The position numbers were made by a program, and so were the translations under genes. A DNA stretch of 64,000 nt from Clavelina lepadiformis. Lineage: Eukaryota; Chordata; Ascidiacea; Aplousobranchia; Clavelinidae. Below the pieces are notes generated by a model, which had not been told where the DNA came from, ran no database searches, and saw only the letters and a list, made by a program, of their open reading frames with translations. The stretch spans positions 19,778,001-19,842,000 of the forward strand of contig NC_135242.1 of assembly GCF_947623445.1 (NCBI RefSeq), in the 5' to 3' direction. Numbering within the stretch: the stretch's first letter is position 1; each line of letters opens with the position of its first letter. This document shows positions 1-14,000 of the stretch, piece after piece.

Positions 1-3000
1 AACGCTGTCAAGAGCAAATATTTCCTAAACTTCCAGAGCCTACAAGAAACATTGAAATATTCGCCTTTTACGTCATTAAGCAATCAATCTACGTTTAGCA
101 AACGGGGCGTTTGGTAATTGAATCTCAGGTTTTCCATGTGCTATACAAAAGCAGCTTTGAATTTAAATGTCATATTCGTTTGTTCTCGCCCCATTACGTG
201 CAAAGACATCGCCTATTCGATAAGTTACAGCCATGCACAAATATAGGGCTGCAAACAAGACTAATGCCAACTAAAACCGCAAACGTCGCCCACCAGGTTG
301 GTAATACGCTTTAGATCAACATTTCAAGCTCTCCAACGTTAGCTCACCTGGACAGAAAACAGAAAAAGGAGAAAAAGAGACGACTGTCGGCGCAGCGACA
401 GGAGCAAAAGATGTCTGAAAACCGTTGCCGACCAGAAAAAACGGAGTTGCGACATTGCAGTCTACATCCGGAAACCGTTAACCATCGTGCTTGGCTGTTA
501 TACACAGTCGTAGAGGACAGCATCAACCTTCCTCTCATCTTCATTAAGGTTTCCCTCCGGCAAACGACGTCTGATGCTCCGCCTACGCAATCCGTCCCCA
601 TGTATGTCGATGGCATCAGCTGGGGCAATTTTTATAAAACGACTGTGTAGGAGTTGTTGTATACGTCTGTCTATAACGACGCGTAAAGTTTAATTTAAAG
701 TCTGACAGATGTAATTTACCAACCGGTTACACCTTCTGTAGCAAGCAAACGCAAAACCACAGTGCACTGTTGTGTCGTTAGTCTGAGACCGTGACCGACC
801 GTGAGCTACCAGTTACAAATAATACAAGCGACAAGACGATTAAGGGTGAATTATACTGTATTGTTTCGTGCTGTTCGGTCCAAAGCGTTCCAGCGCATTG
901 CAACAAATTTACCAGAAATATCTTCCTTACTAAGATTAGAAATATCACGACATACGTCGCATCGCTTTAATTTTTTTCGATGGCATGCGATGTGTTTACG
1001 ACTTTTGGTAAAGTCAGTTATTTGACAAAAAGCATTTTAGCCATTCACGTGGACACGCACTTATTGTAGTAAACCACGTTTTTGACATTTTGCTACCAAT
1101 ATGTTTATTGCTTTGAGACATTTTTACGATGGTATTGACATACAAACAACTTAATTAGTTATTATAATTGAGTTAAAAGCAAATCGCAAAACACAGCTCT
1201 GGTCAAAAAAGCCTTGCAAGGAATTTACTGGGAAACCAAGTTTAAGGAATGTGAGAGTTTTTTAATATCAGTGACTAACCGTCTCGTTTGGAACACAAGT
1301 TTATCCACCTTAAGCCTCATTACAAAATAAGCGATCTGAAAATAGAAACCAGGCGTACTTTTAGAAGCTAAGACCGATCGGTTGGTTCGTTACCGCAGGC
1401 AAGTACTCACGAAGTTCGGCATTTGCGCTACGTGATGCAAAACGGTGCTTTTTCTACAAATGTTTGCGTGGTTGAGTTTCTACAACGTGAAATAAATTAA
1501 ATAAACTTCTACTGACGAAAATTTTTTTACAATGTTTAGTTAGTAAAAATATGTTTTTACATTTTTGTGAAAGTTTTGGAGAAATCGACTTTGACGAAGT
1601 GTTAATAACACGGAAACGGAGACTCAAATTTCAGACTGTTTATGGTAACGGAGCGCCTAATTATTCATAAATCGTCTTCGAACTTCAAAAATAATCGTCT
1701 CATAAAGCACACACACCTATAAAGGCTTGTCTGAAATTCCTGGTTTTCATGAAAACTTGCTCTTTGAAATTAATCTTACGACACTAAAAAACGTCTAATT
1801 GGTAAAGTGGATATAACAATAAACTACAAACAAAGCGACCTATGGAGCTAAGTAAGAAAAGGAACCTAAGACCATTATTATGTGGTCTTGATGGCTTAAT
1901 CGTTGTAATTCTGTTGAAGCGCGATATTTCTCCCACCGGGTAATAACTAGTTGCGTCTTGCAACATAAGCATTAATAGATTAAAGACCAGTCGTAAGTCA
2001 AATCGGTGCTTAATTTTCCACTTGTTTTGTTCATAATTATTCACCGGACTTCCCATGTTTTCGGCTGAGAGATAGCGACGCCAGCTAATCGTGTCCTGAT
2101 AAATTGGATGAAATGATTTACTGCTCAGGTCAAGTCGCAGACGACGTCTGGGAGCACGGATGATGCGATCAAGTGGATTGTCTCGTAACGTTTACGTCAT
2201 TGTCGTCTCATCCAAAAGTCAACCGGCGACCGGAGAGGAATACAAACGTCTGCTTGAAATTTCAGTACGATACGAGGAAACGGACAAACGAGGAAATAAA
2301 TACGAGGAAACGGACAAACGTATAGACGTGTCTTCATGCCCCAGCAACTTCTAATGGTAAGAGCTCTGGGAATGCGTTCGATCCAGACACTTGGGAGAAA
2401 GTATACTCGAGGTCAAAGGCCCGTCTGCTCAGCAAAGCTAGATACGTCACCAAAGCGGGGTATTTCTCCATCTGCAAATACGAATTTTTACTCAGACTTA
2501 CAACAAACAGTACGAGTGAAGCTTACAAGTACAAAGAAGACAAGTTGGTTTACCATTTTCAGAAATTAACAAAGACAAATGCCTTGAGCTATAAATGCTT
2601 GCAAACAAATAGACTGCCGTATTTTTCACTTATAGTTTAAAAGTCGCCGCATGAAATGCCTACACTCTTAGATAACTATCATGGCGTAAACACAAACACG
2701 TCACACTCACATTCATTACCAACGCGACAGAAGTCAAGACGTTAACTGAGTTTAACAAAAACAGAAAACAAAATTTCAGCCAACAACAGGGTACGTGGAT
2801 GATATGAAAAATATTTGCCTGAGTCAAATCCTTTTTGCTCTGTTTTCAGAAATAAACGACCAATGAAAGAATCTTCAATGTTACGACATTCACTTATCAC
2901 CCGTGACGTCATCAACACGATAGACTGTAATCAAAAAACAAGCTTATCTTTGAAGTTTGCGTGTTGAGCCCATTGAGACAGATGTGTCCTTTCGCCCATG

Positions 3001-6000
3001 TGTAATTACCCAACTCTATGTCGACTTTAAGAATTGCACTTGAAAGCCAACCTAGCGTTTATCACCTCAAGGAAGACAAAAATAAACGAAAGAATCATGT
3101 ACACAGTTTGGTAGTCTTGCTCGTATAATCTTGCATGCTCCATTACAAGCAAAGTATGAAAATGTGTTATTTGCATCGTAATGATAAGTTGCAAATATGA
3201 GAAACACATCAATATGCGTTGGCAGTTGAGGCAGTAGCCTCCTTCGCTTAGTGCGTATTGCGCAATATTAAAATGCTTATTCGAAAGACCACCAACGAGT
3301 GTGGTGTATTCAAATGGTCATTCTTTTTTTAAGGAATAAGCGGTCGCATTTATAGATACTTGAGTTGGTCGAGTATAAATTTTCAAGGCAGATTGAAGAA
3401 AAAAATCACCAAATTTGGAATTGCCAAAACGACTGTCGTTAGCTTATAGCGGGTAGCCGATCCGTTTGACACACTACAATTTTGAAATTTAAACTTTCAT
3501 AACCATCCAGGTGTTTAACCAAAGTAAATCTGGAAAACGGATAGGCCTATCCAGTATAAGCTTCGCTTTGCCCTGCTCGTGATAAATGTGGGCATTGCCG
3601 AGAATTGTGCAAGCAAAATATCTATTTCGCAAAACTATTTTATCACATATGAAATAACAAATCAAAGGGGGTATAATACCGAAGAGCTTTATCACAACGC
3701 GCAGTAAATGTAGGTTTAAGCACATTTTCGAGAAATATGTCTTTGACCAATGCATGGCTTTCAGCACTATTTGCACATAATTGTCCAAGCTGTGCTGCGA
3801 AATGTAATGTGGTTGGTTAACTGGTATTTGATTGCCTTGGCATTTGCCATACACATGAGAAACTTACAAACTCTAAGACTTTTATGATGATTTCAGTTCA
3901 GTGGCCTTTGCAATTGGTGGCCTTTAAATGCAAACGACTAATAAAGTATCGTAAATAAACACTGATTACTCATTCGTTTAGATATTTTAAATAAACTTGG
4001 AAAGGTCAGGTTAAAAAAAATAAGTAAAAGCATAAAGGTAAGCCTAGTTACCCGGTTAATTACCAAAGCACCATATTCTTCTGGCTTTGCCGCCGGGCGC
4101 ATAGCTAAATACGCCTCAATGAATAGAGTAATTGAAAGGAGATTTTAGGGCTGCAAAACGTCAAGAATGCACGGGAGATCAGCTGCCAAGATATCCGAAA
4201 ATTTACAGGTGCTTTGAGAGTGACTCAGGTGACCTTTGCAACGCACCTGAAGAATAATGCTGAATGTATTTCTACGTCATATACCATGAAGACAAAATTG
4301 CTATTTTGTCAATATAGCTTATGTGGTCTTTTTTATGTCGTAAAGGAAAAATACTTCATTCTGTTACTTCCCGCCAATGCAAGACAAGCTTTTAGCCAAA
4401 CGGCAAAGTAAATTTTGAAAACGTGACCTTTGCGACATCATAAAACCCCGTGATAGAGAGATGCAAAACTAACATCTACTTCCAGCTTCTGTTTACAGAG
4501 CTATTACGATCAAACAGCTAAGAGCATAAAGGCACAAACCAAACAAGAATATCTTTGGAAGCTATTATGCAAGCTTTTTTGGAAGGTGTTTCCGATAGCA
4601 TGATTCCTGTTGTCTTGGGCAAGTGAGCAAAAAAGTTGTAAACTTGAATAGCAGGGAGACGCCCAATTGGTAAACTCAGTTTTGTAGACTGGTATCTCTC
4701 TTTTAGTGAAATGTTTACAACAAGGAGACACCGGATCAGATTTTCAGGGCTTCCGCTATCGTTTATGTTATCCCCCGCAGATGAACAAACCTGATAAAAT
4801 GCCTCTTGGCATGCCTGCATTCGGCAAATGCCTTGAGAATGACTTAAAGGTATCGCTATTTCACGGCTCGCAAGTTTTAACGCTCATTATCTATTTCTCT
4901 CTCACTCCCATCCCTCGTTGCATCCTCTCACCTTGCTCCTCTCGTTTTTTGAGCAAATATGCGTAGGGTGAGCGCGTTATCGCGCCTTTCTTGGTAACAT
5001 AACGTCTAACAACTTGCACCAGACCGCCTTACCGCTCCGGAAACCGTAAAAGCCGGAATTTTTGCTGCTTCATCGGCCTATAGCGGAGCTAGTAAGTTAG
5101 ACGCTAACACTGCAAATATAGCCCCCTGTAATCGTCATTAATAAACGGCCTGATGGACAGTTTAATATTCAAACCGTGACCTACAATGTTCTACGAAGCA
5201 TTTATTTGTGAGGAAATTAGGTATGAAGGCGATCATTACACAGATTCGTTGAAAGGGCAATAACGAACTACGATTAAATATGAATTACATGTCATTAACA
5301 CTTGAAAAATTTTCCACAAGAATCATGAATAATAACCAGAAGTACATTATTGAATGTTTGACAAACAAAGTGACTGGGGTATGACTTTGAACCAAGCCTA
5401 CCTCCAACAACCAGGTATTCCAAATACAGTAAATTTATTTATAAAACATAAGCAACAAAAGTTTTATTAAAATATCAAAAACAATTTTCAATAGATTGTT
5501 ACATCAAACCACTCTGTATGTGTGGAGCACAACGTCACCACAAAAGACACCGCGAAAATTCAACGATCTCTGTTATCTTGTCATCACTTATTCAAGTTTT
5601 CCCTTGTGAGCGCAAAGTGACACTCTCAGGGGTAAAGCGATTCAAACTCAGCGTCGATACCACTGTTCCATATTTCCTATTCTTTTAATCTTGAAATAGG
5701 TCAGCTTGTAAAAAGACCTGAAGCCGCAAAACTTCAGGGACATGAAAAGTTTTTTTTTTTTGCTAACGACCAAGATGAAAGCTTTCAACGCTGAATGGTC
5801 GTGTATACGAAAGCAAACAAACTGCAAAAGCAAATATAACCGGGCTCGCCACTTCAACATTAATTTAATGATCAGGTCACGTTTTTCGATGGCATGAACC
5901 TTTTAAATACAGATAGGGCGGGGCCTTGACTTTTTACTTCTAAGCCGGTGACATTTTTCTTCGCATTTTGTTTCAAACTTGCAAACAAAAGATGGCTTTG

Positions 6001-8299
6001 ACTCAATTTCTCCAGATTCCCTTTATTTAGCATTGTGAATGAAATAAGAAAACGGCTAGACATTACCATGCAAACAAGAAATTACTTAAACGATTGCTTT
6101 GTGATTGTTCTTTTACTTCCCTTTCACGTTATGCAATTGTGCAGTAGTCGTTTGCATTTTTTTATTGCAAAGTTGCGTAGGCGTCGTTTAGGTTACGCAA
6201 AATCACCTTGTATCTTTCCATTTCTCTTGGAATTGGGAATACATAAATCCTGAACAAGTGTTTGGATAACACTACACGAAATAAAACAAATAAGATATCT
6301 ATGCACCCCAAATCGACAAACCAAGGAGTGCACATTAAACAATACAGTCTGGTACACAAATGCGTCATACTCACACCTGCGTAAAAACCGAGGGCTACGT
6401 ATATGTTGTTCTATGGACGACCTTAAATTGATAAAAAAAAACAACATCCTCTCTTTATAATACATGAATAAGGTTTAATTCCTTAAAGTTCCTTCAGGCC
6501 ACAGCTGCAAAAGTGGTTGAATATCGTAACTGTTTAAAGATGGCCACCAGTGACGCTTATATGCGAACCACGAAAGTACCGGCTTCATTTCCGCTAAGGA
6601 TCTTCTTGGACGTAATGGACGGTCGTTGAGCTTTCCGTATTGCTTCGTTTGCGTCTAATCCCTCTATCTCTCCCATAATTAGAGAGCAGATAACCCAGTC
6701 AAAGAGATCAAACGACGACTTTGTAAAGGTCTAATCTCGCACATATTAAAGTGCTTTTCTTGGACGACGAAAACCAGTTTTGATTGTGACACTTGTAAAC
6801 GTTTTATGTTTTAATCGTCATAATAAACTCATCTTTTTATACATGATGGCAATTCGAATATGATGCCGTACAAATTACACGGCGCAGTCAAATATGCAGA
6901 AAATAGAACGTTCGGTAAAATTCAAGCTAGTACTTGAACATTTTGACAATCTCAGTGATGACGTAATAAACCACGTCGTTTAACAATAATTATTATTTTT
7001 CTTTTTTCATCTGGGGTTACTCTGTTTACAGGAAACCAAGGTTCCGGAAAACTTTCTTCAAACGAGACGCCGTCTTTGAAACAAACTCTGTACAAAAGAT
7101 CCTCGGACGACTTCTGTCCCTGTTTACGATCGCCTATCATCCGCGATCAAATTTCGTTAACCAGTTGATAAAATGCGTGTGCCATTTCGCCTCGTGTCCG
7201 TAACGATTTATTATCAACCACATGAAACTGGGCAGAAAAAGTGGGTTTTTCATCCAGTGTGAATCTAAATGTGAATGACATGCAATCGCATGGAATTTGA
7301 GAAAGGTTTGCTGAAAGCCATAAAATAATGTGCTATTACATGCTGGGTGTCAAACTACATAACCGTTGCAACGTTTTAGAGTAGCACATATTTCAGCTTT
7401 GCCACAGAAATTTAATTCCATTCTATCAAGCATTGCTTGCTCTTACCTAAAGCTTTTAAAACCAAAGGGACTTATTAAAGAATACATTTTTGTTTGAAAT
7501 TCTGACACTTTTTCCCTTTTGTTACTAAACAATTGAGATGTCATTTGATTGCTTTGAACATTGTCCTAAAAAATAACGAATTACAATGATACCCGCCGAC
7601 AAGTATTATCCGTCATCTTATTATTAATTGTCGTACGTTGCACAAAATGTCGGGTAAGGTTTGTAAATGCCATTGGATCCAACGATGAAAACTATAAAGG
7701 TTTTGCGACGCACGATTAAATATTGGTGTAGAGTCTTTCTGTTTGTTCTACGTTCTTTATGTGGTATACATGGTTCGCTCAGCAGTAGTTTTAATGCACT
7801 ACTATATAAATTTGAAGCCAAATTCTTTGGAAGATTCGCCATCGTCTGGACCAAAATCTCTTTTAACATCGGGTCAACTTTGATTCGGAATAACTTTGCG
7901 AAACGTGCGTTGGCGAAAATGGGCACTTGCGTTACAGTTAAGGGATGATTTTGTTACGCAGCAGTCGGATATTAAAATGCATCACGTGGTCATGTTGTTA
8001 TACGTCAATATGTACCTGTTTACATAGCCAGTTTACACCTAGTCGTCGACACACGATCAGAACTTAATTAACGTAAAGATTAAAGCGAGTAATGCTGAAA
8101 TCAAACCTTACTGTCACAACAAGCAATTGGGTTGACTTTTATTAAGAGGATGTCTTAAGTATAATAGAATGTATTCTAAATCTATGTCATTCGGCCCTTG
8201 GGAAATGAGAATTATGTCACTAAGTTTAGCCAGTATGGCACAAATTTACGCATGATCTACCAAAGAAAGATGCCAAAAGGCGGACGTTCAGCGAGCTTT
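1..8299. other. Intergenic region with no supported gene
   Basis: I read both strands and found no exon I recognise, no convincing chain of open frames with splice sites, and no RNA gene. Open frames here are short (121 codons or fewer) and have no family motif. The only internal structure noted is a short direct repeat at 2271-2320. It lies upstream of the collagen gene and may hold its distal regulatory DNA, but I see no specific element that I can name. Confidence 0.6.
2271..2320. repeat. Two direct copies of a 20-bp unit, period 30
   Basis: A 20-base unit beginning tacgaggaaacgg occurs exactly at 2271-2290 and again at 2301-2320, separated by 10 bases. It is too short to assign to a repeat family. 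Confidence 0.8.
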
Positions 8300-8468
8300 G
8301 CCTTTTCAGACAAACTTATCGCCCACCGGCAAACTCGCATCGGCGGGGAGTGATTTTCTAACCTACGGCGATGAAATGCTGGGAGAGTGGAGTGACAATA
8401 AAGAAACCGAGATGGCGATCGAAGAAAAAAAGAGAGAACGCCAAGAAAAAAAGAAAAAAGGAGAAAGA
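8300..8468 (+). other. Possible 5' untranslated exon of the collagen IV gene
   Basis: A purine-rich stretch (many gaa/aag runs at about 8405-8468) is followed directly by a consensus donor GTAAGT at 8469-8474. A good acceptor (pyrimidines then cttgcag) ends at 8969, 31 bases before the collagen start codon. Together these could define a roughly 500-base intron in the 5' untranslated region. I cannot place a transcription start. The alternative is that the 8969 acceptor receives a spliced leader, which would make the upstream donor coincidental. Confidence 0.25.
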
Positions 8469-8999
8469 GTAAGTTATTTCTTTTTTCGTTTCTCTCCGCC
8501 GGGATTGCTGACGGTTTGGGCAACTGCGAGCTGATGGCAGGGTGAGATCAGAGTTAAAGTTTTTAGATATTCTGCGATATTTTGTAATTTCTTTATGTTT
8601 CATATTAGGAATTTCAAATACTACGCCCCGTATGCAATCAGAAGGGGCTCAGGATAGGCTGGATCCATTTAGCTTGGCTAGATTGCTTTAGTATCGGCTT
8701 GCTGGTTTATCCGTTATAAACTGCTTATTCAGAATCGGATCTTCGGTGAAATTTTCAGCGACCGCCGAAATCACGCAGCTCTGCTGCGGTGAAAGTACGT
8801 CATTCTTGCGTATACGGTTTTTACTTCAGAAAAATCTTAGCTGCTATATTTTGAGAACTAAGCGAAGTTATTGAAGCTGTCTAATATATACATGTGAAAT
8901 TAATTTTTACTTGGAAGAGTTTGCGCATTTAAAACATATCGTAATATTAACAATTTCTTATACTTGCAGCACACAGAAGACTTCTAAAAGACTTCAGCT

Positions 9000-11078
9000 A
9001 TGGCAGTCAGATATTACAGGTAAGTTTTGAAGTAGCTATCAGCTTATTTCTGTATGAATATTGGTACGAATAAGAAAGTCACGTTATGTGTCTAGTTTGC
9101 TTCACTTGAACTTTATGTTTGAGCTGAGAACATCTGTTTGTGTCGAGCTCTTTGGTATATTTGGCCTGTTGCACAGTCTTTCATCAACCTGAGTAGAGTG
9201 ACTGGCAATTAAATAAAGATTTATTAGTTACCCCTAGTGTGTGAAATAGGAACTCCTATTGGTAATTTATGTGTTCTTAACGATTAAATTGTGTGTATTG
9301 TTGACTTATCACGGCCGTTTTTAGAGCATGAAAGCTATAGCTTTCAAAACCAAACAATATCCCGCATACTGTCATACGGGTTATGTTTCGATTTACAAAT
9401 GCAATATATACACTTATACATTTTATAAACAGGCTACAGATTTGCCTGGTACCTGCTAAAGCTTTTCATTTGGAATCGTGGTAGCTAATTTATTGACCAC
9501 TGAAAACTATTTTAGTCATATTCTATAACTGGGCTAAAATTAATGTTCAGTATGAATAGGCGTCGAAAGGAATATATCATAACACAGCAAAAACGCATTT
9601 AATTACTAAGATAAAAAGCAGGATTCACAAGTGCGGCCCAATCAAGATGATGTTTGCATTGATAAGTAATTTGTGTTCGCCGATAATAATAGTTCTACCG
9701 ATCTCGAAGGACATGATGTGTAACATTTTGTAAGACTTCGTCTGTCTGCTGTCTAGATCATATAAATGCAACTGGTGTGGTGGTGGTGGTGGTGCTCAAC
9801 TGGTGTGGAAGACTCTGTAGTTAATCAAATAGTATTTAATATTTTATTACAGCTTGTCTTAAAAGTAGTTATCTTAAATTTACAACATCAAAAACCCCAT
9901 TTTTCGTCATTTTATTTTTAGTGTGGTCTACACCTTTGGGGCTACCAATTTATATGTGACATAGGAACGTTTTTAGTAGGTAATTTGCACCTTATCTGAA
10001 ACAATAGATCTAAGCAGGACAAGTAGCACCGTTTGAGATAACTGGTTTTGGTGAATATATTTTGACTTAATCAAGCTACGCAAGCCCAATCAAGCCGAGA
10101 AATGCGAATAAACTAGTGTAGCATGCAAGAACGATGAAGCACTTTGATAATTATGCCATTTCACAATAGAAGTAAAGACCTATATTTTATGCGCGTCTGT
10201 GCCATGTTGACACTGTTACAAACTACAGTGTATAGCAGATGAGCAATTTTCTAGATTTACTTGGAAATTTGTCTTTATTGGGATTACGTGATGGTGGTCC
10301 GAGAATCCTCCCATTTTAACCTTTCAGTTAAACATAAATAAGTCAACGCTCTTCACAAGTTAACCAGCAAATTTTGTATCGAACGCATTGCTTGGCAACT
10401 TTATCTTTAACTTGAGACAGCTTAACCGGGACTGAGAGTGAGAAGTTGTCATAAAAACAGCGATATTAAGCCGGCGTTGAAAAAACCTTGTTGTATTTAC
10501 CGGCCAGTTCCAAATAAGGTATAAGTTCATTTCGTGAGATCAAGTGCCCGTGTGGTTGTTTGTGCTACACAAAACAAACGGTGCATTTCTGTCATTTGCG
10601 ATTTTATAAATTAGCATCATGGCTTTTTTTGAAAGATGTTCTAATTAATTCAATATGCACGGTCGTCCGTGAAATGAGAACATAAGCACAGTTTACCTGT
10701 AACTAAAAACAAATATTTTCTTTGCCTTTGCCTTTGCGTGGTCACCAATACTGTGGTTATGGAGGTCAATGTATCGATAAAAAAACTATTATAAGATGAA
10801 AGTTAGTAGTGAAATTAGGAATACAACCCCGAAAAGATTTGATATCGTAAAAGTAATCAACTAGATATTTATCTACTTTGTGTAAAGAAATGATTGACAA
10901 ACGTCTTCTGTTGCGATACGAGTTGCAATACAATTATCTATTTCTTACAATTATAATTAGTCTGTCGAAAACAGTACTCGTTTGAATTTCGAAAGACTAC
11001 TTTATCTCTTTTTCAATTGGTTTTAGGCTGCCTATCGTCCTGTTCGGTCTTCTCCTGATTTTACAAGCAATTGCGGAG
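9000..11078 (+). other. Collagen IV exons 1-2: start codon and signal peptide
   Basis: Exon 1 is 9000-9019 and exon 2 is 11027-11078, joined by a phase-2 intron of about 2 kb. They encode a 24-residue leader: MAVRYYR followed by the hydrophobic run [16 protein letters not shown] and then E. This is a standard secretory signal with basic residues first, and cleavage is probably near the AIA/E boundary. Exon 1 has only 20 coding bases. Long first introns (2.0 and 3.3 kb) contrast with the mostly 70-260 base introns later and are where I would look for enhancers. Confidence 0.9.
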
Positions 11079-14000
11079 GTAAGCACTTCTTTTATCAATA
11101 GGATTAATTCAAATCTAGTTTTATCACACTCTGGGACAATGCCGTCTTTCTCTCAAAAGTTAGTCATTTGTCATTTTGCTCAAGTTGTTTTGTTTCCGGC
11201 CGACATAGGCTGAAATTCATATAGATCTTCACAAAGTGGGCGGTCGTTTGTCTTGTTTCAGAACACTTTGTTAACGCTTTGTTGTCGTGAGCGTAGTTTT
11301 ATTTTGATAAATTAGACGCGACTCCTGTTGCAAATTGCTGGAAGTTGTGTATATTACGTCGCCTTCTATGTATATATCCACATGTTTTATTTTAACCGTA
11401 TAGTTGTCGTAATGCCGGTGCTTAAAGGCAGTATATTGAGATAACCTCAGCCATACAGGACCTGAAGACGTCTCACCAGATGGACCTAAAGATAAACAAC
11501 TGTCATACACTTTATTTAGGCTGTATATTTAGTGCAATTATCTGAGATCTTTCTTGTCAGTTTAGACGACTAACATAATTCCACCTGAGGAATAACAGGT
11601 TCTCACCGGAACAAAACCGTTAATTTTGGAATAAGACCACCACCGAATAGAGTAGGCTATACAAGAGCCACAACGCATTAAATTAACTATAGATAAGATG
11701 TGTCAACTTATTCCGATGATCTATTCTTCTATTGATATAAAATTGCATTCTCATAAACCTATATTTTGAGTGGGGGTCAATTTTTTCTAACCCGTTCATG
11801 AATGCATTGCATGCCTTCTTACTACATTACTTATTTTTTGATTGACTTTTAAGCCCGTGGGATGAGCTTTGAGCTGATAACCTTTTGAAAAAAACAAGAA
11901 AGGTCCTTTTTATAACATTTGTTTGGTATATCGGGCGTGTTTTCCTTTCACAAACAAAAATACCGGTTTGTCTTGCTGGACGTTACTCGGTTTGGAGCTA
12001 TTTTCGGTAATTCAACATCAATTTTTCCCGTAATTGCCCCTTCCTATTACTATGTGACCTGCCCACAAATTTAGATAACATTGAGTGGTCTAATGGCTTA
12101 TTCTCGCATTGTTGTTGTTGTCATTATACAAAGCTGTTTTAGGTTGTTAAGGAAATTTCAAAATTTAGATACTTTTTTGTCATCGACCCTGGTTAGCTAA
12201 TAGGTCAATTTTTCAACTGGCCTAGGAAAATCATAGTTGTCTAATGATATATGATTATCGTGTGACGTCTGACAGTTCAAAGATTAAGATTTGTGACTTA
12301 GTACAATGCGTCAATACCTGATTTCTTCAAACCAACTAAAACTTATAGCGATCGGCAATGTTCTTGTTTGATAAGCAACCTAACCAGATGCTGGTCACTT
12401 TGTTTTATACAACGCTAGTTGTTTGAGCTACCAACAAACTGTTTCCTTGATGTTTTAGACTTTAGAGCACCTTCAGACAGTATTTGATCGTCTTTTTTAT
12501 ATATAGTCGAATTTTGGTTACTATTTTTGTTACTAAATTTTTGTTTGATGGAAGTGTCGAAAAAGTTTTGTCCGAAACTGATTAACAATAATTGGTGATC
12601 CGCTGTATCTAATACACGCATCACGTAACCTGGGTTCAACCACGAATCCTTCAAAAACAACTTTCTTCGACTATCTCCTGAAATGATCAAAGTAATGACA
12701 GAAATTACAATTAAACAATAAAAACTGCTCTGCAGCCAGCGTCCTTGGCAAGTTGTGTCGGTTTCCTTTTGTAAATAGGTTTTAGTATGAGTAAGTGTTG
12801 GCCGATGTAGGAGTGGAGGAAATTAATGTTGCTGTAAAAACACTTCCTTATTGAACGTGTGTGGTTTTATTGAAAGGAGCTAACGCTGTTTAGATCGGTT
12901 AGATCTCAAATCGTCTCTTTAAAGTTTACATTGTAACGGTAATGCAATGACACGTACTAGTGGAATGAGAGATACATATAGGAATATCCATGCTGTATAA
13001 CCTTTCATTTGCAGTGCACTGTCTAATAATTTTGTTACTCTTGGTTTCTCTGCTTATTAGATTGTTCAGCGATTGTGGCGATCCCTTACTCATTCACTTA
13101 AAATAAAACCCGTTAGGTGGCGCGCGTTTCCTCCAGTAGTGGTTTCTAAGTGAAAATAAACAGCTCAAGTTACAGTTTTAAAAGTAGGAAACCTTTTTAT
13201 TTACAACTTTCCCACAGCACAGTAGAAATGCGCACGGTTCCTGTGGGAATCGCCTTTAATGCGAAAGGGAGTTGCGCGGTTTTTTGTGGCGGTCTTGGCC
13301 CTTAATTTCATAATAACAATGAAAGTTGTTGAAATACGCCCCGATTTCTTCGTAAAATAGTTTTATTCACATTAGCGCCGGTGCACCATGTAAACGGTTT
13401 AACCCTTGGTATGTATTTGTTCACCTTTCGAAACGTGTGTTTGCAGTTTCCCGTGGTTTCGGCTTTTTGCTATCCATGCACACTGACATTTGAATTACGT
13501 ACTAGGCTTTAGTTCTTGCATGTTTTAAACATTTAGCGTTTTAAAACTATATTTCTTTGGAAAAGTTACGTTTTGTTGGTGTGGAGTTCACGTACCAAGT
13601 AGGCGTCCCGTGTTCTTCTAAGTTAACTTTTCCAAAATCTTAATCAATCCTCACGGTATTCACGCTTTTGTGCATAAGTGGACAGAGACAACGTGCGCCA
13701 TTCATATCTTGATTTGTAGAACCACGCCGTCTAAAAGAGTGTTTCTTATTCGAGATTTTTGGCTTTGTGACAGTATTTGTTGCCGACTTAAGTTGAAATG
13801 GACGCAAACATTTGCTTATGGTCGCGTGGGTTTCCTATGAGCCATTTTTAAAAGAGAAATACGAAGATAACCTGTTGGCCTGAGTGCCCTAATGTAACTA
13901 ACTAAACCCACATTAATTTAAATGACTTGAATTGCTACATGTGCAAAATTAGCCGTCTATATCTGTTTATTGAAATGATGTTGTAATCGGCAATTGTTTA

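Noticed and set aside
5005..5103. 8-bp inverted repeat (cgtctaac / gttagacg) about 100 bases apart
   Set aside because: It is too short and isolated to distinguish from chance; no target duplication was found.
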